Below, piece after piece: positions 26,354 through 34,164 of a DNA stretch of 56,801 nucleotides. This DNA comes from Alistipes sp. (lineage in GTDB: Bacteria > Bacteroidota > Bacteroidia > Bacteroidales > Rikenellaceae), in contig JAFNXQ010000087.1 in assembly GCA_017383445.1 (NCBI GenBank), positions 1 to 56,801 on the forward strand, given 5' to 3'. The notes beneath the pieces were generated by a model. The model saw only the letters and a list, made by a program, of their open reading frames with translations, was not told where the DNA came from and ran no database searches. A program made the position numbers and the translations under genes. Within the stretch, counting starts at the first letter, position 1. Each line of letters starts with the position of its first letter.

Positions 26354-27001
26354 ATGACACTCAAAGAACGATATACCAACATAATTGCGTGGTTTGAGAA
26401 GAATATGCCCGTGGCGGAGAGTGAGCTGAACTACAAGACACCCTTTGAGCTGTTGGTGGCGGTGATTTTGTCGGCTCAATGCACCGACAAGCGGGTGAAC
26501 ATGACCACGCCGGCACTCTTTGAGGCCTACCCCACTCCACAGGCTATGGCGGAGGCTTCGGCCGAGGATATATTTCACTACATACGCAGCATATCGTATC
26601 CCAACAACAAGGCAAAACACCTCGCTGCGATGTCGCGTATGCTGGTCGAGGAGTTCGGAGGTGAAGTGCCCAGCGACCTCGGCGAGCTGCAGCGTCTGCC
26701 CGGCGTAGGTCGCAAGACGGCTAATGTGGTGGGTGCTGTCATCTGGCAAAAGGAGGTTATGCCCGTAGATACGCACGTCTTCCGCGTGGCGGCACGCCTC
26801 GGACTTTCGCGAGGGGCGAAAACACCGCTGCAAACGGAGTTACAGCTGGAGAAAAATATACCCTCTCATCTGCTGCCCATAGCACACCACTGGCTCATCC
26901 TGCACGGCCGCTATGTATGTGTGGCACGTGCTCCAAAGTGCCAGGATTGCGGAATAAGGGAGTGGTGTAAGCACTTTTCTGCAAAAAAAAGCGTTGAATA
27001 A
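26354..27001 (+). CDS. nth: Endonuclease III
   Basis: A 215-residue base-excision-repair DNA glycosylase/AP lyase that removes oxidised pyrimidines. The helix-hairpin-helix LPGVGRKTA carries the catalytic Lys121, and VDTHVFR carries Asp139; these match Lys120 and Asp138 of the E. coli enzyme. The C-terminal iron-sulphur loop is complete with Cys189, Cys196, Cys199 and Cys205 (C-x6-C-x2-C-x5-C). Length is normal for the family. Confidence 0.96.
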   Translation: MTLKERYTNIIAWFEKNMPVAESELNYKTPFELLVAVILSAQCTDKRVNMTTPALFEAYPTPQAMAEASAEDIFHYIRSISYPNNKAKHLAAMSRMLVEEFGGEVPSDLGELQRLPGVGRKTANVVGAVIWQKEVMPVDTHVFRVAARLGLSRGAKTPLQTELQLEKNIPSHLLPIAHHWLILHGRYVCVARAPKCQDCGIREWCKHFSAKKSVE

Positions 27002-27003
27002 GA

Positions 27004-27021
27004 GAATTATTCGTATATTTG
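27004..27021 (+). promoter_or_regulatory. Candidate promoter of the S41 protease gene
   Basis: TATATTTG at 27014-27021 matches the -7 consensus. The upstream TTG at 26994-26996, inside the end of nth, is 17 bases away, slightly short of the usual spacing. Confidence 0.55.
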
Positions 27022-27077
27022 ACACTTACATTCTTCACCGCAAGAATGTTTTAACACCAAATGAATAACAATAAATT

Positions 27078-29102
27078 ATGAGAAATATGAGCAAAAGAGT
27101 GTTTGCAGCGATATCTGCTATCGCAATGATTTTTTCCGCTTTCTGCTTCACTTCGTGTGAAAAGGACCCAATTGAGGGTACCGGACAGAATGTTACACAG
27201 GGTGTTGTTCTGCCTACGGTGAAGACCATATCGGTGAGTGCTATGGGTGGTAACTACTCGGTAGCCTTTGAGGCAAAGGATAGCTTTACAATCGAGAAAG
27301 AGGATCCTAACAACATCATTCAGTCGATAACTCTGGTGGGCACACCAAAACCTACCGAGGGTGCGGCCGGCAAGCACAGCCTGCGTCTGAAATTTGACAA
27401 GAATACTGCCGAAAATGCCCTCTCGGCAAAGATTTATATCACCGTAAAGGGTTACGTAAGAACCAAGCTGGTGGATATCACACAGCAGACCAAGTTCAAC
27501 GATATGGACGAGGTGGTAAAATGGATGGACGAGAGATTGCGTGGCGAGTATTACTGGCTCGACGAGTATAACGACAAGTGGCAGAATTTTGAGTTCAAGG
27601 TTGTTAGAAAGGATCAGGACAGCTACAACAAACTGCTGGAGACAAACCTCTTCAAGATGGCAACCAACCAAATGGATGGTGGCACAAACAGCAATGGCCG
27701 CTACATCTACACCAATGTACAGATGATTCCTGCCAACGAGTACTCTTCAACGCGTGCCGGTGGTGAGGTGAGATATGGTTACGGATTTGACATCCTGCCC
27801 ATCGTCATCCAGATTGAGGGTGGTGAGACAGAGACACGAAACGATGACTTCTTTGCCTTCCCCGTAGATCATGTGTATCCCAACTCGTCGGCTGCAACAA
27901 CCGGCTTGCGTCGAAGCGACCTTATCACAATGGTTGCCGGCAACACTATCACCGCAAGCAACTATGCCAGCGTATATTCTACACTTGCTACGCAGAGCAG
28001 CAGCTCACTCCGTCTGGAGAAGGAGGACTACGCTTCGGGCGAGAAGGCTACAATAAATGTATCGCGTAGCCAGTTCAATGCCAACCCCGTGGCTTATGTC
28101 GGAGTATTGGGCCCTGCAGGTACAGAGGACAAAGACGTGGAGGCTTGGGCGGAGATAAACCCATCGGGAAAGAAGATTGGTTATATCTCATATTTGTCGT
28201 TCGACCACAAGGGCGACGACAAGCTTCTTGACGCCTTCCGCACACTGGCATCGAAGGGTGTGGAGGATGTGATTGTCGATTTGCGTTCAAATGGTGGTGG
28301 TGCCGTGAGCTCGGCTGTGAAGATGAGCAGTATGCTCGTAGGCGAGGAGCATGTAGGCGAGGTGTGTGCCAAGCTGATGCGAAACCCCAAGAACAATCTC
28401 TATGAGCCCGAGAACCTCAACACCATCTATAAATTCCGCAAATATGAGGAGAGCAACGAGTCGGGAGCCGACCTGCCCAACCTCAATATGATGAAGGCCT
28501 ATTTCATCGTGTCGGAGTACACCGCTTCGGCTTCGGAGATGGTGATTATGGCTCTGCGTGGTGTGGATGTGGCGACCGAGCTGATTGGTACTCGCACCGA
28601 AGGTAAGAACTGCGGTATGGATGTGATAGACAAGCAGATTGGTCAGTACTACTACTCGTTCGCACCTATCACTTTCCTGAACTACAACGCAAAGGACTTC
28701 TGCGAATATAGCGACGGTATAAAGCCCGATGCAGACTTTACCGAATTGACTGCGATATATACAAATCGCTACAAAGCGAATCCAGAGGGAGAGTCAGAAG
28801 AGGATGCTGCTTTGAGAAAGTCTTTGGACTGGTATCCTATTCCGGAGTCTCCATGGGGTAATGTGTATAACGACCTGGCGTTGAAAGAGGCTGTGAAGCG
28901 TATAAACGGAACAACCCTGTTCAACACAGGCGAGAATACTCGCAGCAGCGAGTCAGCAGCGGGATTTACACCCGTAAAGGCTGCTCGCACATTTGGTGAG
29001 ATGATACCTTTGCAGCGAATTTCGACACCTCATCGTCCTTTGGGTGCATTAGTAACCGAGGAGGATCGCCAGATGCTGGCAGAGATTGAAGCAATGGAGT
29101 AA
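27078..29102 (+). CDS. S41-family (C-terminal processing type) peptidase lipoprotein
   Basis: A 674-residue lipoprotein with lipobox TSC at Cys27; a second ATG nine bases on would also work. Residues about 45-135 resemble a BACON-type beta domain (VSAMGGNYSVAFE). A PDZ-like region (about 250-330, containing the HVYPNSSAATTGLRRSDLI stretch) precedes the peptidase core with DLRSNGGG. The serine motif TASASE is at 482-487 and the candidate catalytic Lys is Lys510 (GTRTEGKN), consistent with the Ser-Lys dyad of S41 peptidases. It probably degrades or processes proteins at the cell surface or in the periplasm. It stands alone, with a promoter candidate upstream and a terminator-like hairpin downstream. 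Confidence 0.85.
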   Translation: MRNMSKRVFAAISAIAMIFSAFCFTSCEKDPIEGTGQNVTQGVVLPTVKTISVSAMGGNYSVAFEAKDSFTIEKEDPNNIIQSITLVGTPKPTEGAAGKHSLRLKFDKNTAENALSAKIYITVKGYVRTKLVDITQQTKFNDMDEVVKWMDERLRGEYYWLDEYNDKWQNFEFKVVRKDQDSYNKLLETNLFKMATNQMDGGTNSNGRYIYTNVQMIPANEYSSTRAGGEVRYGYGFDILPIVIQIEGGETETRNDDFFAFPVDHVYPNSSAATTGLRRSDLITMVAGNTITASNYASVYSTLATQSSSSLRLEKEDYASGEKATINVSRSQFNANPVAYVGVLGPAGTEDKDVEAWAEINPSGKKIGYISYLSFDHKGDDKLLDAFRTLASKGVEDVIVDLRSNGGGAVSSAVKMSSMLVGEEHVGEVCAKLMRNPKNNLYEPENLNTIYKFRKYEESNESGADLPNLNMMKAYFIVSEYTASASEMVIMALRGVDVATELIGTRTEGKNCGMDVIDKQIGQYYYSFAPITFLNYNAKDFCEYSDGIKPDADFTELTAIYTNRYKANPEGESEEDAALRKSLDWYPIPESPWGNVYNDLALKEAVKRINGTTLFNTGENTRSSESAAGFTPVKAARTFGEMIPLQRISTPHRPLGALVTEEDRQMLAEIEAME

Positions 29103-29113
29103 TAATGACATTA

Positions 29114-29146
29114 AAGGCTCGCAAGTATCGCACTTGTGAGCCTTTG
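29114..29146 (+). terminator. Terminator-like hairpin after the S41 gene
   Basis: Fourteen-bp stem AAAGGCTCGCAAGT / ACTTGTGAGCCTTT with one G-T pair and a 5-base loop. The T tract is short, so termination may be partial. Confidence 0.65.
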
Positions 29147-29279
29147 TGCCAATTTATGGGATGAAAAGGAGAGTCATCAGAACATCTTTTTCATTAGATT
29201 TACGAGATGAATATCCTTCGGCTGACAGTGTCATCGTATAGCGGATGCCGAGGCATAAACGAAAAAAACAGAGACCGCA

Positions 29280-30302
29280 ATGGAGTTATCACAACAGAGC
29301 ATCGAGAGTTTACGCAACATATTGGAGGGCGAGAAAAACATCGTCATCCTGTCACACACCAACCCCGATGGTGACGCCGTAGGTTCGTCAATAGCGTGGG
29401 GCAAGGCTCTCGAAAGAGTGGGTCACAAGGTGACGTGCATCGTGCCGAACAGATTCCCATACTATCTGGCGTGGATGAATGGCATAAACGATGTGGTGAT
29501 ATATAATCAGCAGAGTGACATCGCAGCAGAAGCGATAGCAAAGGCCGACATCTTTTTCTGTCTCGACTTTCACACCATCTCACGCCTGGACTCTCTGAGT
29601 GACGAGCTGTCACGCAACACCAAGGCCAAGAGGGTGCTGATTGACCACCACCTGAATCCCGCAGAGCAGTTTGATGTGATGTTCTCACATCCCGAATCGT
29701 CAAGTACCAGCTATCTGGTATATTGCATCATCGCTGCACTATGGGGCGAGAAGAGCATCACACGCGAGCAGGCAGAGGTGCTCTATGTGGGTATGATGAC
29801 CGACACGGGTAACTTCTCGTTCTCGTATCTCACGCCCGAACTGTTCCGTGCGGTGGCTGTGCTGGCCGAAACAGGAATAGATATTCCACAGATTTACAAC
29901 AATGTATATAACTCGTTCACCGAGGGTCGCGCCCGTCTGTTCGGCTACACAATAAACCGCAAGATGCGTACGCTGCATAAGGGTACGGTGGCATATATGT
30001 CGCTAACGGAGGAGGAGATGCGTCGCTTCTGGTTCCAGCAGGGCGACAGCGAGGGCTTCGTGAACTATCCGCTGACGATAAAGAAGATGAAGATGTCGGC
30101 GATATTCATTGAGCATCACGACTTTATACGCGTGTCACTGCGTTCACGCGGCAAGGTGGATGTGAATATTTTTGCAGGCCGTTACTTCAATGGCGGAGGC
30201 CATAAGAACGCTGCCGGAGGTAAATCATTCGTATCGATGGAGGAGACCATACGCAACTTCGAGAAAGCTGTGGCGGAGTATGCTGCCGAGGGTATGATTT
30301 AG
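29280..30302 (+). CDS. nrnA: DHH-family phosphoesterase (NrnA-like oligoribonuclease/pAp phosphatase)
   Basis: A 340-residue cytoplasmic enzyme. The metal-binding motifs of the DHH domain are NPDGDAV (Asp30, Asp32), an Asp in CLDFH and DHH at 122-124 (LIDHHLNP). The C-terminal DHHA1 domain has the substrate motif GGGH at 305-308. NrnA-like proteins degrade oligoribonucleotides of a few nucleotides and dephosphorylate pAp; the length and motif order fit. The ABC transporter gene follows after 34 bases and may be co-transcribed. Confidence 0.87.
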   Translation: MELSQQSIESLRNILEGEKNIVILSHTNPDGDAVGSSIAWGKALERVGHKVTCIVPNRFPYYLAWMNGINDVVIYNQQSDIAAEAIAKADIFFCLDFHTISRLDSLSDELSRNTKAKRVLIDHHLNPAEQFDVMFSHPESSSTSYLVYCIIAALWGEKSITREQAEVLYVGMMTDTGNFSFSYLTPELFRAVAVLAETGIDIPQIYNNVYNSFTEGRARLFGYTINRKMRTLHKGTVAYMSLTEEEMRRFWFQQGDSEGFVNYPLTIKKMKMSAIFIEHHDFIRVSLRSRGKVDVNIFAGRYFNGGGHKNAAGGKSFVSMEETIRNFEKAVAEYAAEGMI

Positions 30303-30336
30303 TTTTTTTGACTTGTTTAATGACAACTATTGACTT

Positions 30337-32196
30337 ATGAAGAGTTCGATGATGAATACGTATATGCGACTGCTCGGCTTTGCCAAGCCGTTGAGCCGAT
30401 ATGCTGTACCATATTTCTTCTATTCGGTGCTTCACGCACTGTTTAACACACTGACCTATGTGATGATTGTTCCTATCATCGGAACTCTATTCTCGGATGG
30501 ATATGTTTTTCAGCCTGTGTATGAGTTTCCCTTAACATCAGGACTCAAAGAGCTCTTCAATGCCGAATATTTGAGCAAGATAATAAACTATTTCTATACT
30601 ATCATTTTCGGCGAAGAGTATCGAATAACCTATTTTTTATCGCTGTTGTCAGGTATGGTGATTTCGGTAAATCTGTTGTCGGGATTATTCCGCTACCTGG
30701 GTGCGATGACAATCGAAACCCTGCGTGTAAGAACATTGCAGCGTATGCGTAACGAGATGTTTGACCGCACAATGGGTATGAATGTGGGTTATTTCAGCGA
30801 CCAGCGTAAAGGCGATATAATGTCGAAGATTACATCCGACGTGATGGTCGTGCAGTACTGCGTCACCAACACCTTGCAGGTGGCTTTCCGCGAGCCGTTC
30901 CTAATCATCGGTTACAGCGTGTTTATGGTGACTATTTCGTGGGAGCTGACCATATTCTCGATTCTCTACCTGCCCATAGTGGGACTGCTCATTGGTGGTA
31001 TCGTGAAGCGTCTGCGTCACCCCGCAAAGCGTGGCCAGCAGCGTATGGGCGATATGGTCAGCGTGATGGAGGAGTCGCTGTCGGGCGTGAAGGCCGTGAA
31101 GAGTTACAACGCCTTTGACTACATAAGCGAAAAGTTCCGCACGATAAATGCCGAGATTTCCAATCTTTTGCTCTCGATGGCCCGCAAACAGCAATTAGCT
31201 TCGCCTATGAGTGAGTTTCTGGGTATCACGGCAATATCTATCGTGTTGATTTTCGGTGGCTCGCTGGTTACCAATGGCTCGATGTCGGCAGCAGGCTTCG
31301 TGGGTTATATTGCGGCATTCTCGCAACTCACACGCCCTCTACGTGCGTTTATCGACCAGTTTGCCAATATCAATCAGGGTATTGCCGCAGGTGAACGTAT
31401 ATTCTCAATCATTGACGCACGCAGCGAGGTGGAAGATAAGGTCGGTGCTGTGGCTCTGGAGGAGTTCCGCCACAACATTGAGTTCCGAGGTGTGGACTTC
31501 TCGTATGATGGTCAGCGTCGGGTGCTGAACAACATATCGTTTGAGGTTCGCCGAGGCGAGACCGTGGCGTTAGTGGGCCCGTCGGGCGGTGGTAAATCGA
31601 CACTCAGTGAGCTGATACCACGCTTCTACGACCCATTGAAGGGCGAGGTTCTTATTGACGGCAAGCCGCTGCAAGAGTACACGCAGGCGAGTGTGCGTGA
31701 GCATATGGGTATAGTGTCGCAGGATACGATACTCTTCAACGACTCCATTCGCAACAATATAGCAATGGGTCGCCAAGACGCTACCGACGAGCAGATTATA
31801 GCGGCAGCCAAAGTGGCTAACGCACACGACTTCATCATGCAGACCGAGGCAGGTTATGACACCAACATCGGCGACAGAGGTATGAAGCTCTCGGGTGGTC
31901 AGCGTCAGCGTCTGAGCATCGCACGTGCGGTGTTGAAAAACCCCGAAATACTTATCCTCGACGAGGCTACATCGGCTCTCGACACCGAGAGTGAGAAGCT
32001 GGTACAGGAGGCTCTGACCTCGCTGCTGAAAGGTCGCACATCGGTTGTCATTGCTCACCGTCTGAGCACAATTCACAATGCCGACCGCATAATCGTAATA
32101 GACCAGGGTCGTATAGCCGAGCAGGGCTCTCACGCCGAGCTGATGGCTCTGAATGGTATCTATGCCAAGCTGATTGAGATGCAATCGTTGGCATAA
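30337..32196 (+). CDS. ABC exporter, fused permease and ATPase (MsbA-like)
   Basis: A 619-residue half-transporter that would act as a homodimer in the inner membrane. The N-terminal part holds the six-helix exporter domain (about 20-345). The nucleotide-binding domain contains Walker A GPSGGGKST (414-422, Lys420), the signature LSGGQ at 518-522, Walker B ILILDE (Asp542, Glu543) and a switch His in AHRLST. Family members export lipids, lipid A core, peptides or drugs. The lack of a linked partner gene favours a homodimeric lipid flippase/exporter, but the substrate cannot be read from sequence. Confidence 0.88.
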   Translation: MKSSMMNTYMRLLGFAKPLSRYAVPYFFYSVLHALFNTLTYVMIVPIIGTLFSDGYVFQPVYEFPLTSGLKELFNAEYLSKIINYFYTIIFGEEYRITYFLSLLSGMVISVNLLSGLFRYLGAMTIETLRVRTLQRMRNEMFDRTMGMNVGYFSDQRKGDIMSKITSDVMVVQYCVTNTLQVAFREPFLIIGYSVFMVTISWELTIFSILYLPIVGLLIGGIVKRLRHPAKRGQQRMGDMVSVMEESLSGVKAVKSYNAFDYISEKFRTINAEISNLLLSMARKQQLASPMSEFLGITAISIVLIFGGSLVTNGSMSAAGFVGYIAAFSQLTRPLRAFIDQFANINQGIAAGERIFSIIDARSEVEDKVGAVALEEFRHNIEFRGVDFSYDGQRRVLNNISFEVRRGETVALVGPSGGGKSTLSELIPRFYDPLKGEVLIDGKPLQEYTQASVREHMGIVSQDTILFNDSIRNNIAMGRQDATDEQIIAAAKVANAHDFIMQTEAGYDTNIGDRGMKLSGGQRQRLSIARAVLKNPEILILDEATSALDTESEKLVQEALTSLLKGRTSVVIAHRLSTIHNADRIIVIDQGRIAEQGSHAELMALNGIYAKLIEMQSLA

Positions 32197-32298
32197 GATG
32201 TCGCGGGCGTAAGCCACTTCGTTGCAATCGTCTTCTTTATCTATCAGTAGAAAGGGCAGAGGCAGAGGGCAAAAAAGTTAAAAAATTTATTCTTGTAT

Positions 32299-32331
32299 AA
32301 TGCTATGATAATTAATGTCATAGCATTTTTT
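32299..32331 (+). terminator. Intrinsic terminator after the ABC exporter
   Basis: Perfect 10-bp stem AATGCTATGA / TCATAGCATT with a 9-base loop, followed by TTTTTATTT. It isolates the exporter operon from the phage-derived cassette. Confidence 0.85.
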
Positions 32332-32377
32332 ATTTGTCAATAAAAATAAATTTTTGAATATTTTTTATCAAAAACTC

Positions 32378-32408
32378 TTGACAAACGCATTTTGATGTAT
32401 TATATTTG
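32378..32408 (+). promoter_or_regulatory. Promoter of the phage-derived cassette
   Basis: TTGAC at 32378-32382 and TATATTTG at 32401-32408, with 20 bases between TTG and the -7 box, form a near-ideal host-type Bacteroidales promoter. It is the only good promoter seen for the ten-gene cassette and would give a leader of about 340 bases. Confidence 0.75.
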
Positions 32409-32414
32409 CAGTGT

Positions 32415-32754
32415 GATTCGCAACAACCAACCACACAAAATCGCCCTCAAAAGGCGATACAACCGCGAAATTACTGCCTTTTATTAACTTTACATCAAAA
32501 GAGAATGGAAAATTCAAAAACTGAACTCCTAAAATGGAGTTTCCCTTCACACGCCCCTGACCGCAGAGGTTATAAACAGAGCCCGGCAAAATCTTTTCAA
32601 CAATGAGAGGCCGGGGAAATGGGTTGATACCGAGCTATTAACTCCCCATCGGGCAGAGGTTATTAAAATCAATTAACCACATATAAACAGATTTATCAAC
32701 AGGAACCGCTTTCGCGGCTCCCGACCCCTTACACCCTAAAACTAACAACCTAAT
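32415..32754 (+). other. Long structured leader of the phage-derived cassette
   Basis: About 340 bases between the promoter and the first gene. It contains several short hairpins (ATCGCC/GGCGAT at 32441-32459, AACTCC/GGAGTT, GGAACCGC/GCGGCTCC with one mismatch), a stem CCCGGC/GCCGGG at 32582-32615, and a competing pairing of GGGGA with TCCCC at 32642-32646. GCAGAGGTTAT occurs twice, at 32563 and 32653. A 33-codon reading frame lies inside. The arrangement is compatible with attenuation or post-transcriptional control, which is inference. Confidence 0.4.
32505..32606 (+). CDS. Possible 33-residue leader peptide
   Basis: An ATG-started frame of 33 codons beginning MENSKTELLKW and ending in TGA within the loop of the CCCGGC/GCCGGG hairpin. 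There is no recognisable family. The only support is its position between a strong promoter and alternative hairpins, so it may be chance. Confidence 0.25.
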   Translation: MENSKTELLKWSFPSHAPDRRGYKQSPAKSFQQ

Positions 32755-33159
32755 ATGAACAGAGAAAAACTTACATCAGCAATTCAGACAATTGCAACGG
32801 CCGAGGGTTACAAATTCTACTCCGGCGAGGAACGACACATCCCACAATTTGTTGAGGGCTACCCTGCCCTATGGCTCACACCGCCCGAATTCAGCTCAAT
32901 GGAGGGCCGGAAGCACGGCTCGGTAATCTACACGGTGAAGCTGCATGCCCTCAGCGAAGGTGCCAAACTCTCGGCCACAGAACGCAGCACGACACGATGC
33001 GTGCAGGAGGAGGCCCTCGTAAAGCTATTCACAACCCTCTCAAAGGAGATGTTTGTTGCCGAGGTGGAGAATTTGAAGATTCGTCACTCGTCACAAACCC
33101 TTACATCGCACGGCGAAGTGGTAACAACAGCCACCGCCGATGTAATAACATTATTCTAA
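32755..33159 (+). CDS. Phage-cassette protein, 134 residues, unknown (tail-completion size)
   Basis: First gene of the cassette, 134 residues, without signal peptide or membrane helix. It has mixed alpha/beta character with Ile- and Thr-rich strands at the C-terminus. Small proteins of this size next to tail genes are often tail-terminator or neck proteins, but no diagnostic motif is visible. The next gene follows after 12 bases. Confidence 0.55.
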   Translation: MNREKLTSAIQTIATAEGYKFYSGEERHIPQFVEGYPALWLTPPEFSSMEGRKHGSVIYTVKLHALSEGAKLSATERSTTRCVQEEALVKLFTTLSKEMFVAEVENLKIRHSSQTLTSHGEVVTTATADVITLF

Positions 33160-33171
33160 ACCCGATGCACT

Positions 33172-34164
33172 ATGAATGTAACTTTTACACAAATTCCACA
33201 AAACGGCGCTTCATATCTACAGCCAGCCATATATGAGTTTGAGTTTGATGCCGCAAGCGAGGATACCCTCATAAGGATACTCTCAACCGAAGGAGAGGAG
33301 CTGGGACGTAAGGTACTGCACGGCAGCCACACTTCGGGCCGAACAGACATAGCCCCCTACCTGCGACAGAGCCTTTCGCACGAGATGCCCTCGGCAGGGG
33401 ATGAGGCAACGATTATCGACACCAACTGCCATCGCGATGTGGTGGTGGAGGTGGGTGGCGTGGAGTCGGAGCCGCGAACATTTATTGCCGCCAAGATTGA
33501 CCTCTCGCAGCACGTCACACTGCTCACAACGCAGATTGATTATCGTACGATGGCGTATGACGAGTTCGACACAATAGGGTTTGTGAATGTGGATGCAAAT
33601 CCCCTCGAAGTCGTGATAACGGCCTACGATAAAGCCTCGCAGACACTCTCATCGAAGAGTCTCTACACTAATGTTCTGATGCGACAGCTTGCCCTGCTCA
33701 TAACCCCGAAGGAGTTTGGCAGCAAGGTGAAGCGGATAACGGCGGAGTTCTTTGCAAAGGGCAGCCTGGTGGGAACGATTGAGTACGAGATTCGCAGCAA
33801 CCTGACCACGGCACAGCGTATAGGCTGGATAAACGAACATCACGCCGCAGAGTGTTACACCTTCCCCCTGCGAAAGAGCCTGCTTGTGGAGGCGACACGC
33901 AAGCGTATGGAGAGCATGTGGGGTCGCGAAGCCGCAGCATTGGAGAGTGACAACGAGTTGAAGATAATCTCGGCATACGAGCCGCAAAAGCAGACGGAGG
34001 CCCTGATGAAGATACTCTCATCGCCCAAAATATGGCTTATTCGCAATGGGCAGCCTACGGCGGTGGAGCTATACACCGACAGGGTGTTATCCGCACCGTG
34101 TGAGGGTATGGGCTTTGTGGAGTTAGACCTGCGAGCCGCAGAGAAGGGAGAAAAGCTATGGTAA
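33172..34164 (+). CDS. Phage-cassette protein, 330 residues, tail/baseplate-like (unassigned)
   Basis: A beta-rich 330-residue protein without signal peptide. The first 110 or so residues look like a beta-sandwich; the rest alternates short strands with charged helices. No known motif is recognised. Its stop overlaps the next ATG by seven bases, implying translational coupling to the 808-residue protein, so the two probably act together. A structural or tail-associated role is inferred from context only. Confidence 0.55.
   Translation: MNVTFTQIPQNGASYLQPAIYEFEFDAASEDTLIRILSTEGEELGRKVLHGSHTSGRTDIAPYLRQSLSHEMPSAGDEATIIDTNCHRDVVVEVGGVESEPRTFIAAKIDLSQHVTLLTTQIDYRTMAYDEFDTIGFVNVDANPLEVVITAYDKASQTLSSKSLYTNVLMRQLALLITPKEFGSKVKRITAEFFAKGSLVGTIEYEIRSNLTTAQRIGWINEHHAAECYTFPLRKSLLVEATRKRMESMWGREAAALESDNELKIISAYEPQKQTEALMKILSSPKIWLIRNGQPTAVELYTDRVLSAPCEGMGFVELDLRAAEKGEKLW

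Noticed and set aside
29161..29241. 26-codon ATG frame (MKRRVIRTSF...) between the S41 and nrnA genes
   Set aside because: There is no promoter of the expected type, no ribosome site and no recognisable product; the length is within chance.
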